NCBI RefSeq assembly: GCF_029889905.1
Contig: NZ_JARANZ010000006.1
Location: 124,001-188,000, forward strand
Direction of reading: 5' to 3'
Length of the DNA: 64,000 bases
From: Chromohalobacter sp. 11-W
Lineage (GTDB): Bacteria > Pseudomonadota > Gammaproteobacteria > Pseudomonadales > Halomonadaceae
Shown here: positions 15,408 through 27,700 of the stretch, one piece after another
Layout: every line of letters starts with the position of its first letter
How positions within the stretch are numbered: the stretch's first letter is position 1
Notes under the pieces: model-generated
Told to the model about the DNA's origin: nothing
The model's input: the letters and a program-made list of their open reading frames with translations, nothing else
Database searches by the model: none
Translations under genes and position numbers: made by a program

Positions 15408-16148
15408 ATGTCGAAAGTGATGCTGATCACTGGTGCCGGACGTGGCATCGGCGCCGCGACTGCCAAGCTTGCTGCACAAAAGGGCTACGCCGTTGCCATC
15501 AACTATCGCAGCGACAAGGCGTCCGCCGAGGGTGTCGTGGGTGACATCGAAGCCTCGGGCGGACGCGCCATCGCCATTCAGGCCGATGTCGCCAACGAGG
15601 CGGATATCGTTGCCATGTTCGAGACCGTCGACCGTGAGCTGGGGCACCTCGACGTGCTGGTCAACAACGCCGGCATCGTCGACCAGATCAGTCGCGTCGA
15701 CGAAATGAGTTTCGAGCGCGTCGACCGCATGATGCGCATCAACGTGACCGCACCGTTCATCTGCGCCCGTGAAGCCATCAAGCGCATGTCCACCCAGCAC
15801 GGCGGGCAAGGCGGCGCCATCGTCAATGTCGGCTCGGCGGCCTCGCACCTGGGCGGTGCCAGCGAATACGTCGACTATGCCGCCTCCAAAGGCGCCGTCG
15901 ATACCATGACCGAAGGCCTGGCCAAGGAAGTCGCCGGCGAAGGCATTCGCGTCAACGGCGTGCGTCCCGGTGTCATCCGCACCAGCATCCATGCCAGCGG
16001 CGGCAACCCCGACAAGCCCGATGTCGCCGGCTCGGTGATTCCCATGGGCCGCATCGGCGAACCCGAGGAAATCGCCGACGGCGTGCTATGGCTGGCCGAA
16101 GCCGGCTTTACCACCGGGGCGTTGATCGATATCGACGGCGGCGTTTAG
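15408..16148 (+). CDS. SDR family oxidoreductase
   Basis: A classical short-chain dehydrogenase of 246 residues: NAD(P)-binding TGAGRGIGAAT at about 8-18, NNAG in VLVNNAGIVDQ, catalytic Ser in NVGSAASHLGG and Tyr-x3-Lys in YVDYAASKGAVDTM, with the C-terminal GALIDIDGGV. The basic residues of the NADP type (NYRSDKASAE) follow the second strand, so NADPH is likelier than NADH. Substrate cannot be predicted; members are annotated as glucose dehydrogenase or 3-oxoacyl reductase relatives. Ribosome site AGGAGG precedes the ATG closely. Confidence 0.85.
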   Translation: MSKVMLITGAGRGIGAATAKLAAQKGYAVAINYRSDKASAEGVVGDIEASGGRAIAIQADVANEADIVAMFETVDRELGHLDVLVNNAGIVDQISRVDEMSFERVDRMMRINVTAPFICAREAIKRMSTQHGGQGGAIVNVGSAASHLGGASEYVDYAASKGAVDTMTEGLAKEVAGEGIRVNGVRPGVIRTSIHASGGNPDKPDVAGSVIPMGRIGEPEEIADGVLWLAEAGFTTGALIDIDGGV

Positions 16149-16318
16149 TCGCCATCGATTGGCTGCGCGTCGCCCAGGCGGCGTTGAATCCAGCTTCGTG
16201 ATGCTCATTGAAGAACCCTCAACTGCGCTCGCTTAGCTGGATTCGCCTTGCCTGAGGCTAGCTCGCTCAATCGCTCGGGTGTTGGGCTGTAAGTCAAAGA
16301 ATCAGATAATCTACCTTT
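16149..16318. other. Intergenic, no gene seen
   Basis: Between the SDR stop and the CGTAGCT array there is no convincing open frame. The stretch has lower coding character and some GCTCGCT-type short repeats. It probably includes a promoter for holC-valS, but none is clear. Confidence 0.4.
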
Positions 16319-16353
16319 CGTAGCTCGTAGCTCGTAGCTCGTAGCTCGTAGCT
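16319..16353. repeat. Five tandem copies of the 7-mer CGTAGCT
   Basis: CGTAGCT is repeated exactly five times head to tail. The array lies 72 bases upstream of holC and could vary in length by slippage. In one reverse frame it reads as a repeat of Ser-Tyr-Glu-Leu-Arg-Ala-Thr, but no real gene is supported there. Confidence 0.85.
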
Positions 16354-16424
16354 GGGATTGTCTTTCTTCCAGCTTCCAGGCGCGTAGCGCCGCTCTTACA
16401 ACTTACGACTCCCCGAAGGGGCCC

Positions 16425-16877
16425 ATGACTCAAGTCGATTTCTACATCTTGCCCGATACCACGCTCGGCGCGCGGCTGGACTTCGCGTGCCGGCTGGCGG
16501 AGACCATCCACCGCAAGGGCTATCGGCTGCATATCCACACCGAGGACGAAGCCATGGCGCGTGACCTCGACGAACGGCTGTGGACCTTCAAGCCCGAAAG
16601 CTATCTGCCCCATGCGGTGCTGGCCGACGAGGTCGAGCCCTTGCCGCCCGTCACGTTGGGCTGGGAAACGCCTCCGGCGCCCGGCGTCGAGGCGATGCTC
16701 AACCTGCACCCCGAGATTCCCGAGTGGTTCTCGCGTTTCGAACGCGTCGCCGAGATCATCAATCAGCACCAGGACGTGCTGACCGCCAAGCGCGCCTGCT
16801 GGCAGACCTATAAAAAGCGCGGCTACCCCGTCAAAGCCAACGACCTCACCAACACCTCACGCAACGCTGCGGGCTAA
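16425..16877 (+). CDS. holC: DNA polymerase III subunit chi
   Basis: The 150-residue product has the HolC features: VDFYILPDTTLGARLDFACR, LAETIHRKGYRLHIHTED, the conserved LWTFKPESYLPHAVLADE, and LNLHPEIPEWFSRFERVAEI. Chi binds psi (HolD) in the clamp loader and contacts single-stranded-DNA-binding protein at the replication fork. The C-terminal YKKRGYPVKANDL is also typical. It precedes valS by 102 bases in the conserved holC-valS order; a CCCCGCTTGCGGGG hairpin (about 16895-16910) and a TATACT-like -10 lie in the gap. Confidence 0.92.
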   Translation: MTQVDFYILPDTTLGARLDFACRLAETIHRKGYRLHIHTEDEAMARDLDERLWTFKPESYLPHAVLADEVEPLPPVTLGWETPPAPGVEAMLNLHPEIPEWFSRFERVAEIINQHQDVLTAKRACWQTYKKRGYPVKANDLTNTSRNAAG

Positions 16878-16979
16878 GCCCCGCCATGACGTCACCCCGC
16901 TTGCGGGGTTATACTTGTCGGCATTTTTCGCCACGGCCATGCGCCGTGCTGACCGTATTTCAAGAGCCGACCGACGCCC

Positions 16980-19823
<2,844 letters not shown>

Positions 19824-19857
19824 ACGTCGCTGTCAAAACGTCGGCGCACGCCAATCA

Positions 19858-19889
19858 CGCCCATGCGGTTCACGCCGCATGGGCGTTTT
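19858..19889 (+). terminator. Rho-independent terminator of valS
   Basis: CGCCCATGCGG (19858-19868) pairs with CCGCATGGGCG (19875-19885) and is followed by UUUU. It begins 35 bases after the valS stop. Confidence 0.8.
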
Positions 19890-19970
19890 CATGTCGGGAC
19901 AACGGAGTAAAGGCAATAGGGTAAGCATGGCCAAGCGACATGACGTCCCCGCCGCCCGCTAAGCGCACAT

Positions 19971-20001
19971 AAAAAAACCCGCGCCAGGGGGCTGCGCGGG
20001 T
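19971..20001 (-). terminator. Rho-independent terminator, minus strand
   Basis: ACCCGCGC (19977-19984) pairs with GCGCGGGT (19994-20001); on the minus strand the hairpin is followed by seven U (A-run 19971-19977). It ends transcripts from the potassium channel gene or from the candidate small RNA. Confidence 0.85.
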
Positions 20002-20100
20002 CGAGGCAGGGTACTACTAGGGGTGCATCGCGAAACGATGCAGGGATGAAACATCTGATGAGCACCAGATGCCGCTTACTTTATCCCTACGCGTCTCATG
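19971..20100 (-). ncRNA. Candidate small RNA or structured 3' UTR (minus strand)
   Basis: Read on the minus strand, AGGGAT (20083-20088) pairs with ATCCCT (20042-20047) around an inner ATCTG/CAGAT hairpin (20053-20070); next comes a 7-bp hairpin TGCATCG with loop TTTCG (20024-20042), then a strong terminator. Several stems ending in an intrinsic terminator with seven U is the layout of a small RNA. It could equally be the 3' UTR of the potassium channel gene, whose stop is about 50 bases upstream. A TTGAAA at the end of that gene could be a -35, but no good -10 is spaced correctly. No known RNA family was recognised. Confidence 0.3.
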
Positions 20101-20138
20101 CCACCAATAAATTGTTAGCATGATAGCGATAGCGCTTT

Positions 20139-20945
20139 TCAATCCTCGTTGCGTGTCGCTGATGCTCGACGCGTGGCGTCTTCCGAGTCCCGCGTTTCCA
20201 ATAGCGTCCTCAGGGACGTAACCTCGGCGTTCAGGCTCTCGATCTGCCGCGAAAGATGGCGCATCATCTCGCGATCCGCCTTGTGCTGCCGCGACTCCTG
20301 CACGCTGTCATCGGACACCACCAACGAGCCGATGTACGCCGCGAAACTCCCGAATAGCCCCACACCGCCGACCATGAGAAAGATCGCCACGACTCGGCCC
20401 AGGGTGGTGACCGGGTAATAGTCGCCATAGCCCACCGTGGTCACGGTCACGAAGGCCCACCATAGCGCCTCTTCCGCCGTGTTGATGGGGCTTTCCGGAT
20501 GGGGCGACTCGAGCAGCAGCATGGTAATGGCGCCAAAGGCCACCAGCAGCAGCGTGGCGGTCGCCGCCGACGCAAACACCCCCTCGGCACGATTGCGAAA
20601 CAGCACCCGCCAGATCATGTGCACGGATTTCAGCGCACGGATCACCCGCAGCATCTGCACGACACGGAACAAGCGTGCACCCTGGAACGGCCCCGGCGGG
20701 ATACAGGCCAGAAGGTCGAGCCACCCCCAGCGCATGTAGCGCCACTTGTTGGGAGCAGCGCGAAAGCGCAGGCAGAAGTCCACGAAGAAGAACCCGCACA
20801 CCACCCAGTCCATGTACGTTAGAAGGCGCGAGACTTCCGCGGGCAGGGTCAGGAAAAGATCCGCCAACAAGGCGCCAATCACATAGAACGACAGCACCAG
20901 CACGACGAGTTGGAAGGGCGTGATACGTTCCTGACTGACCGGCAT
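20139..20945 (-). CDS. Voltage-gated potassium channel family protein
   Basis: A 268-residue inner-membrane protein with the six-segment Kv layout. S1 is at about 10-30, S2 near 43-60, S4 carries spaced arginines (RLFRVVQMLRVIRALK, 91-106), S5 near 126-145, the pore helix ALWWAFVTVT leads into the selectivity filter TVGYGD at 170-175, and S6 is near 185-210. The C-terminus (215-268) is a predicted coiled coil (MMRHLSRQIESLNAEVTSLR) that could hold a tetramer. It would conduct K+ in response to membrane potential; potassium flux is central to osmoadaptation in halotolerant bacteria, though no regulatory link is seen. Confidence 0.87.
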   Translation of the reverse strand: MPVSQERITPFQLVVLVLSFYVIGALLADLFLTLPAEVSRLLTYMDWVVCGFFFVDFCLRFRAAPNKWRYMRWGWLDLLACIPPGPFQGARLFRVVQMLRVIRALKSVHMIWRVLFRNRAEGVFASAATATLLLVAFGAITMLLLESPHPESPINTAEEALWWAFVTVTTVGYGDYYPVTTLGRVVAIFLMVGGVGLFGSFAAYIGSLVVSDDSVQESRQHKADREMMRHLSRQIESLNAEVTSLRTLLETRDSEDATRRASATRNED

Positions 20946-21038
20946 ACGAGTCTCCTTGGTGGCCCGGATAGCTCATGGCGATGGACGCGACACGCCCCTT
21001 TCCATTCTCGAGCATCGGCCGCCAAGTGGCTATTGTCA

Positions 21039-21072
21039 GAGAAATGCCGCGCCCATGGGCCCGGCATTTCTC
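21039..21072. terminator. 34-base near-perfect palindrome after the aminopeptidase gene
   Basis: GAGAAATGCCG (21039-21049) and CGGCATTTCTC (21062-21072) flank GCCCATGGGC with single unpaired bases. It can act in both directions and lies 16 bases past the aminopeptidase stop. Confidence 0.65.
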
Positions 21073-21088
21073 AACGTGCCGCAAGCGT

Positions 21089-22906
21089 TTAGCGAGCGAT
21101 GGGCGCCGTACGCTGCTCGAGCCAGTCGCGGGCTTCGCCGTCGACCTTGGGCATCAGGCGTTGACGAACCTCGTCATGGTAGGCGTTGAGCCAAGCGATT
21201 TCCGCATCATCGAGCAGCGCAATATCGATGGCGCGGGTATCGATGGGGCATAGCGTGAGCGTCTCAAAATGCAGGAACTCGCCGAAGTCACTGGGCTGGG
21301 CCGAACGATTGACCACCAGGTTCTCGATGCGCACGCCCCACTGCCCGGGCCGATAGACGCCCGGCTCAATCGAGGTGATCATGCCGGGTTGCATGGCTGA
21401 CTGCGGCGTCGGCGACGCGTACCACGCGATCACCTGCGGTCCCTCGTGGACATTCAGGAAATAGCCCACGCCGTGCCCGGTGCCATGGCCGTAGTCGATC
21501 CCCGCGGCCCACAACGGCGCGCGGGCGATGGCGTCCAGTTGCGGCGATGGGATGCCGCGCGGGAACTGGGCACGCGACAGCGCGATGGTGCCCTTGAGCA
21601 CCTGAGTGAAATCGCGCCGGTGCGCCGCGTCGATCTCGCCCACCGGCACCACACGGGTAATGTCGGTGGTGCCGCCCAGGTATTGGGCCCCCGAGTCGAT
21701 CAGCAGCAAACCATCGCCCTCGATCACGGAATGCGCTGCGGGAGTGGCGTGATAATGCGGCAGCGCCCCATTGGCGTTGAAGGCGGCGATGGTCCCGAAA
21801 CTCCGCGAGACGAAGCCGTCGCGCTCAGCGCGTGCGGCGGTTATCCGCTCGTCGACGTTCAGCTCGGTCACCGTCTCGTCGCTGGCCAATGCAGCGTACA
21901 GCCAGGCGAAGAACGCGCACAACGCGGCGCCGTCTTCCTCCATGGCGTGGCGCACATGTTCGATGTCGCGGTCGCTCTTGCGGCTCTTGGCCAGCGTGCT
22001 CGGCTGGAAGGCCTCGACGACGTTCACGCCTTCCGGCACGGCCTCCGTCAGCGCCAGGCTGACCCGCGCCGGATCGATCAACAGGCGCGCATCGACGGAC
22101 AACCCAGCGAGACGTTCCGCCACCAGCGCGTAATCGGCAACATCGATGCCGTCGTCGGCAAGTTCGCCGACCAAGGCGTCATCCAGCTTGCCCGGGGCGA
22201 CGAACAAGGTGGCACGCGTCGCCTCGACGAGCAGGTGCGACAGAAACACCGGATTGAAGTCGACATCCGACCCGCGCAGGTTGGTCAGCCAGGCGATGTC
22301 ATCGAGGGTCGACACCAGATGCGTATCGGCCCCTTGAGCCTCCATTGCCTGGCGCAATGTCGCCAGCTTGTCACGCCGCGAAGTATCCACGTAAGCGCTC
22401 GGGTGGCCACGCACCGGTGCCTCGGGCAGCGCGGGGCGATCCGGCCAGATGGCATCGAGCAGATCCCGATGGCCTTCCCAGCGGATCCCTTTCGGCGCCA
22501 GATGCGTCTCCATCTGACGCACGCTAGCCGCCGCCACCACGGCGCCGTCGAAACCCACCGTGGCGCCCTGCGGAAGCTGCTCGGCGAGCCACTGCATGGG
22601 CCGCTGCGCCTGGCCGGGCTGAAGTTTCATCAACTCGATGCCGCTCCCGGCCAGTTGCTGCTCGGCCTGAACCCAGTAGCGACTGTCCACCCACAGCCCG
22701 GCCGCCTGCTGGGTGATCACCAGCGTGCTCACTGATCCATCGAAGCCCGACAGCCAGGCGCGACCCTGCCAGTGATGCGGCAGGTATTCGGAGCTATGCG
22801 GATCGGACGATGGCAGCCACCAGGCATCGACGGCCTGTTCACGCATGGTATCGCGCAGCGCGGCCAGGCGGGCGGCGGGCGTTTGGGGAGATTCACTCAG
22901 CGGCAT
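21089..22906 (-). CDS. Aminopeptidase P family protein (M24B, Xaa-Pro aminopeptidase)
   Basis: At 605 residues it is the long, three-domain type (two creatinase-like N-terminal domains to about 315, then a pita-bread M24 domain). Metal ligands fall in LLIDSGAQYLGGTTDITR (two Asp), GHGTGHGVGYFLNVHEGPQ (His) and in MITSIEPGVY and GVRIENLVV (two Glu). It removes N-terminal residues before proline. The start lies 3 bases after the stop of the peptide transporter gene, so the two form one operon that takes up and degrades peptides. Confidence 0.9.
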   Translation of the reverse strand: MPLSESPQTPAARLAALRDTMREQAVDAWWLPSSDPHSSEYLPHHWQGRAWLSGFDGSVSTLVITQQAAGLWVDSRYWVQAEQQLAGSGIELMKLQPGQAQRPMQWLAEQLPQGATVGFDGAVVAAASVRQMETHLAPKGIRWEGHRDLLDAIWPDRPALPEAPVRGHPSAYVDTSRRDKLATLRQAMEAQGADTHLVSTLDDIAWLTNLRGSDVDFNPVFLSHLLVEATRATLFVAPGKLDDALVGELADDGIDVADYALVAERLAGLSVDARLLIDPARVSLALTEAVPEGVNVVEAFQPSTLAKSRKSDRDIEHVRHAMEEDGAALCAFFAWLYAALASDETVTELNVDERITAARAERDGFVSRSFGTIAAFNANGALPHYHATPAAHSVIEGDGLLLIDSGAQYLGGTTDITRVVPVGEIDAAHRRDFTQVLKGTIALSRAQFPRGIPSPQLDAIARAPLWAAGIDYGHGTGHGVGYFLNVHEGPQVIAWYASPTPQSAMQPGMITSIEPGVYRPGQWGVRIENLVVNRSAQPSDFGEFLHFETLTLCPIDTRAIDIALLDDAEIAWLNAYHDEVRQRLMPKVDGEARDWLEQRTAPIAR

Positions 22907-22909
22907 GAC

Positions 22910-24490
22910 TCAGGCTCCGGTGGTGGCATTAGAAGACGAAGCACCGGCGGGATCGACGGTGGGATTGCCCCTCAGCATACGCTTGATGAACGGCGTCAGC
23001 AGCGCCAACACGATGGCACATAGCACCAGCGCCACCGCGCAGCGGCCGAATAGCTCGGGTAACTGTCCCAGCTCTTCGGCGTTCACATGCCCGCCGATCA
23101 ATCCGGCAACCAGGTTCCCCAGCGCCGAGGCGGTGAACCACAACCCCATCAATTGGCCGCGCAGCTTGGTGGGTGCCAGCGCGCTCATGGTAGAAAGCCC
23201 GACCGGACTCAGGCACAGCTCGCCGATCGTCAATAGCAGCAAACTGGCGGTGATCCACAGCGGCGAGACCTGATCGATCCCGCCCGCCACGCGCATCGCC
23301 GCGAACATCATCAAGGCAAAGCCACCGGCCGCGAACAAGAGGCCGAGGATGAACTTCACCGGGCTGCCGGGTTCCAGGCGACGGCGGCCGAGTGCCGGCC
23401 ACAGCCAGCCGAAGAGTGGCCCCAGCAGGATGATGAAGACCGGATTGAACGACTGAAACCACACGGTGGGAATTTCCCAACCGAACAACATGCGGTCGGT
23501 ATAGTCGTGGGCGAACAAGTTATAGGACGTCGGCTGTTGCTCGAAGGACGCCCAGAAGAACGCCGCCGCCATGATCAGGATGAAACACACGACGATACGC
23601 GCCCGCTCCTGCTTATCGAGCCCGTTAAAACCGAAGAGAAAAACGAAATAGCCCAGCGCACAGACGATGATGATCGTGGTCATGGCCTCGGCGATCGCCA
23701 CGGCGTTCAAGGTGATCACGCCGTTGGCCACCAGGGCGATGAAGCCTGCCAGCGCTATCGCCAAACCGGCGACGTAGTAGCCCACGCCGCGACGGTGTAC
23801 TGACGGCGCATCCCAACTGGCGGCGCGCCCCCGCAGGCTGTCGGCGCGGCGCATGGAGGGAATGGCTGCCAAACGAAAGATCAGCAAGGCCACCAACATG
23901 CCCAGCCCGCCGATGCCGAAGCCCCAATGCCAACCGTACTCGCGCATCAGCAAGCCGGTGAACAGCGGGGCCAATAAGGCACCGATGTTGATGCCCATGT
24001 AGAAGATGGCGAAGCCACCGTCGCGTCGCACGTCGCCTTGATCGTAAAGGCTACCGACCATCACCGAGATGCAGGATTTGAAAAGTCCCGAGCCGAGCAC
24101 GATCAGCACCAACCCGATGAAAAACCAGGTCGCGCCCCAGACGGCAGAAAACGCGATAGAAAGATGGCCCAAGGCGATGAGGACCGAGCCGTACCAGACG
24201 GCGCGTCGCTGGCCCAGCCAATTGTCTGCCAGCCAGCCGCCGGGCAAGGCCGAGAGATAGACGGCACCCGCGTAGATACCCACGATGGCCGAGGCCGTTT
24301 CACGCGTGAAGCCCAGTCCGCCCTCGAAGACCGTGGCGGCCATGAACAGCACGAGCAGCGGGCGAATACCGTAGTAGGAGAAACGCTCCCACATTTCGGT
24401 GAAAAATAACGGCCCCAGCGCTCGCGGGTGACCGGCGAAACCCCGGTCCTCTTGGGAGCGGGGCGATGCTACATCCGTGGTAGAGCGCAT
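22910..24490 (-). CDS. Proton-dependent oligopeptide transporter (POT/PTR family)
   Basis: A 526-residue MFS protein with 12-14 membrane segments. Family signatures are visible: FFTEMWERFSYYGIRPLLVL near the N-terminus (the ExxERFxYYG motif), GGWLADNWLGQRRAVWYG, and FAIFYMGINIGALLAPL. It imports di- and tripeptides with protons. The hydrophilic first ~25 residues are poorly conserved, so the true start could be slightly downstream. It is the promoter-proximal gene of an operon with the aminopeptidase P gene. Confidence 0.9.
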   Translation of the reverse strand: MRSTTDVASPRSQEDRGFAGHPRALGPLFFTEMWERFSYYGIRPLLVLFMAATVFEGGLGFTRETASAIVGIYAGAVYLSALPGGWLADNWLGQRRAVWYGSVLIALGHLSIAFSAVWGATWFFIGLVLIVLGSGLFKSCISVMVGSLYDQGDVRRDGGFAIFYMGINIGALLAPLFTGLLMREYGWHWGFGIGGLGMLVALLIFRLAAIPSMRRADSLRGRAASWDAPSVHRRGVGYYVAGLAIALAGFIALVANGVITLNAVAIAEAMTTIIIVCALGYFVFLFGFNGLDKQERARIVVCFILIMAAAFFWASFEQQPTSYNLFAHDYTDRMLFGWEIPTVWFQSFNPVFIILLGPLFGWLWPALGRRRLEPGSPVKFILGLLFAAGGFALMMFAAMRVAGGIDQVSPLWITASLLLLTIGELCLSPVGLSTMSALAPTKLRGQLMGLWFTASALGNLVAGLIGGHVNAEELGQLPELFGRCAVALVLCAIVLALLTPFIKRMLRGNPTVDPAGASSSNATTGA

Positions 24491-24704
24491 TGACTATCTG
24501 CCTCGTTGAGAACTTACAGGTTGTGCCTGACGTTCGCCGCGCCTTGTGGGCGGGTGGCGAAACAAAACGGCGATGACACGTATGCCATCGCCGGAGGCGG
24601 ACTATAAAGTTTTCACGCGAATGATCAATACTCAACTTTTGTCGTACTAACCATTCACCGAGTTATCGTGAGCCCGAAAAGTAACAGCTTGTTTCCAGCA
24701 CAGC
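24491..24704. promoter_or_regulatory. Intergenic region upstream of the POT operon
   Basis: The stretch is richer in A+T than its surroundings and ends next to the glnE stop. It should carry the POT promoter on the minus strand. No hairpin with a U-tract for glnE and no small gene was identified. Confidence 0.35.
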
Positions 24705-27700
24705 TCATCGCGAGGCATCGTCTTCTTGCATCCATTGCGCCCAAATGGCGCGGACCCGGCGGCGATGATCGTCGATATCGGCGATCTCGACCTGGCTTCC
24801 GGCCTTGGCCAGCGAGGCACGATGGCTGATGCCGCGATAAGTGAGGTACGCCTCACGAAGCTCGCGCGCCTGCTCGGCGGGAAGGCGGCCGCTTTCCTCC
24901 AGCGTTTCGAGAATGCGCATGTTATCGCTGAAGGCGAGCATTTCCGGCGCCTCGGCACCCAACCGCAGTACCGCGTATTGGCAGAGGAACTCGATATCCA
25001 CCATGCCACCGGGGTCCTGCTTGAGATGAAACGTTCCCTGGCGGCCGGCCTGATCGCTGCTACCCAAATGAGTGCGCATCTTGCGGCGCATGGCAACGAC
25101 CGAGTCGCGCAGTTTTTCAGGGTCGCGTGTCTGGCCCAGCACCTCGCAACGCACTGTCTCGAAGCGCTCGCACAATGCTGTGTTGCCGGCGATGGCCCGT
25201 GCGCGCACCAGCGCTTGGTGCTCCCAGGTCCAGGCTTGTTGGTGCTGATAGTCGGCGAAGGCGTCGAGCGTCGTCACCAATAGCCCTGCGTTACCCGAAG
25301 GACGCAGGCGCATATCCACCTCGTACAGCGCGCCGCTGGGCGTCATGGCCGTCAGCAAATGGATGACGCGCTGACCGAGGCGCGTAAAGAAGACCGCATT
25401 GTCGAGGGCCTTGGCACCGTCGGTGGCGCCCTTGGGGTCGGCGTCGTGCAAAAACACCAGGTCCAGGTCCGAACCATAGCCCAGTTCGATGCCGCCCAGC
25501 TTGCCGTAACCGATGATCGCGAAATTGGCCTCGTCGCTCTCGCGCTCGCCGGAATGGCCCGAGGGGCGGCCGTACTTGCGTGTCACCTGCTTCCAGGCCA
25601 TCGCCAGTATCTGCTCGAGAATCACTTCGGCGATGAAGGTGAGGTAATCGCTGACCTTCATCAGCGGCCGCGCGCCGACGATATCCGAGGCCGCGACGTG
25701 CAGCACCTGGGCATGCTTGAAGATACGCAGCGCGTCGAGCTGGCCTTCTTCGTCGTCCTCGGGCACCCGCGCCAGTGACTGACGCAGTTCATCGGCGAGT
25801 TCGTCCTTGTCGGCGGGCGAATACAGTGTGGCGGGATGCAGCAATTCATCGAGCAGCACGGGATGGCGCGCCAACTGCTCGGCGATCCACGGACTCGCAG
25901 CGCACAGCCGAATCAACTGACGCAGCGCATCGGGATTCTCGCGCAGCAGCGCCAGGTACGCAGTGCGCCGTAGCACCGCCTCGATCAGCGGCAATACGCG
26001 CTCGAGCGCGACATCCGGCGCGTGACTCTCGCCGACGGCCTCGAGCAGCAACGGCATCAAGGCATCGAGACGCTCGAAACCGATACGTTGCATGGTCGCT
26101 ACGGCGCGCGAACGATGCAAACCAACAAGCCGCTTGAAGGTCGCCTCGGGCGTCTCGAACCCCAGCGTCGTCAGCGTTTCGCGGGCCTCCGCCAGGGTCA
26201 GCTCCTCACGCCAGAGCGCACCCAGTTCCTCGTGTGAGGCGTCCTCGGCGGTGTTCTGCTCATCGTCTTCTTCCTCGGGCGGCGCGATGACGGCGTCGAA
26301 ATGTTCGCGCACCCGCCCTCGCGCCTCGTCAAGACGCGCCACGAGCGCCGGCCAGTCGGCCATGTCGAGCGCCAGCGCCAAGCGCTCGCGCCCCAGGCTA
26401 TCTTCCGGCAGGGTCTGGGTCTGGCGGTCCTTCTGGGCCTGCAAGGCATGCTCGAGATCGCGCAGAAAGGCGTAATCGCGCCGCAGGGCATCGGTCACCT
26501 CGCCCGGCAGCAGCTCCAGGTCCGTCAAACAACGCAGCGCCGCCGCCAGCGAGGTCAGTTGGAGCTCGGTATCGCGCCCACCACGGATCAACTGAAACGC
26601 CTGGACCACGAACTCCACCTCGCGGATGCCGCCAGAGCCGAGCTTGATGTTGTCGGCCATGCCCTTGCGCTTGACCTCGCGGTTGATGAGCCGCTTCATC
26701 TCACGCAGCGATTCGATGGCGCCAAAATCCAAGTACTTGCGATACACGAACGGCCGCAGCGAGGCAAGCAGCTCGGCGCCCGCTTCGAGATCGCCAGCCA
26801 CCGGGCGCGCCTTGAGCATGGCGTAGCGTTCCCACTCGCGCCCTTGGTCCTGATAGTAGCTGGCCAGCGTGGCGAAGTTGCCGACCAACGGCCCGCCATC
26901 GCCGAGCGGGCGCAAACGCATGTCGACACGGAACGCCATGCCTTCGTCGGTCACCGCGTCCAACGCGCCAATGAGCTTCTGGCCCAGCTTGGTGAAATAT
27001 TCTTGATGCGAGAGCGCCCGACGGCCGCCCTCGGTCTCGCCCTCTTCGGCGAAAGCGAAGATCAGGTCGATGTCCGAGGACAGATTGAGCTCGCCCGCAC
27101 CGAGCTTGCCCATGCCCAGCACTACCAGGCGTTGCGGTGTGCCATCGGCCCGGAGAGCCGGTTGCCCCCAGCGCGGCGCATAGTAGTGTTCGAGCCAGCC
27201 CAGCGCGCCATCGAGACAGATCTCCGCCAGGCTGCTGACATCGCGCGCCGTGACCCACATGCCAGCCTCTTCGCCCTGGCCGCGCGGCGCGCGGCATAGA
27301 TCACGCCATACGATGCCCAGCATGCGCAGCCGTCGGAAGCGGCGTATTGCGGCCTGCATGGCCGCTTCATCCTCGGCGCCCTCGAGGCGCTCAGCGAGGT
27401 CCGCTTCCCAGATCTCGCGCGGCGGCGACTCATCCAGTTCGCCCTCGGCATCCAGCACCGGCAACCAGCCAGGATCGCGAGCCAACGTCTCGGTGGCGAA
27501 ATCGGAAAGCGCCACGACCCGCGCCAGCTCAGCGCGACGCACCTCCGAGAGCGCCAGCCAGGTGGCACTCGGCGTTTCTTCGGCATCAACATTGGCATCG
27601 GCGTCCGCATCGCTCGTCGGTCGCTTCGCCTGGGCGACGCGATCGGCCAGGCACAACGCATCGTCGAGCCGCTCGGTGGCTTCGCCCAGCGCCTCATGCA

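Noticed and set aside
16319-16353. CRISPR array
   Set aside because: The 7-mers are directly adjacent without spacers; it is a simple tandem repeat. No cas genes are present.
16311-16769. Minus-strand frame ending in a repeated S-Y-E-L-R-A-T peptide
   Set aside because: It is antisense to holC and its repeat is only the CGTAGCT array read through; no start site or family support.
20042-20088. Hammerhead-ribozyme-like words CTGATGAG and GAAAC near 20048-20062
   Set aside because: GAAAC precedes CTGATGAG by only two bases, leaving no room for the stem and cleavage site a hammerhead requires in either permutation.
21446-22735. 429-residue plus-strand frame inside the aminopeptidase P gene
   Set aside because: It is antisense to a clear, motif-supported gene and has no recognisable protein features; the same holds for antisense frames in ald (6790-7677), pepA (13063-14100), glnE (26301-27299) and acnA (60254-61564).
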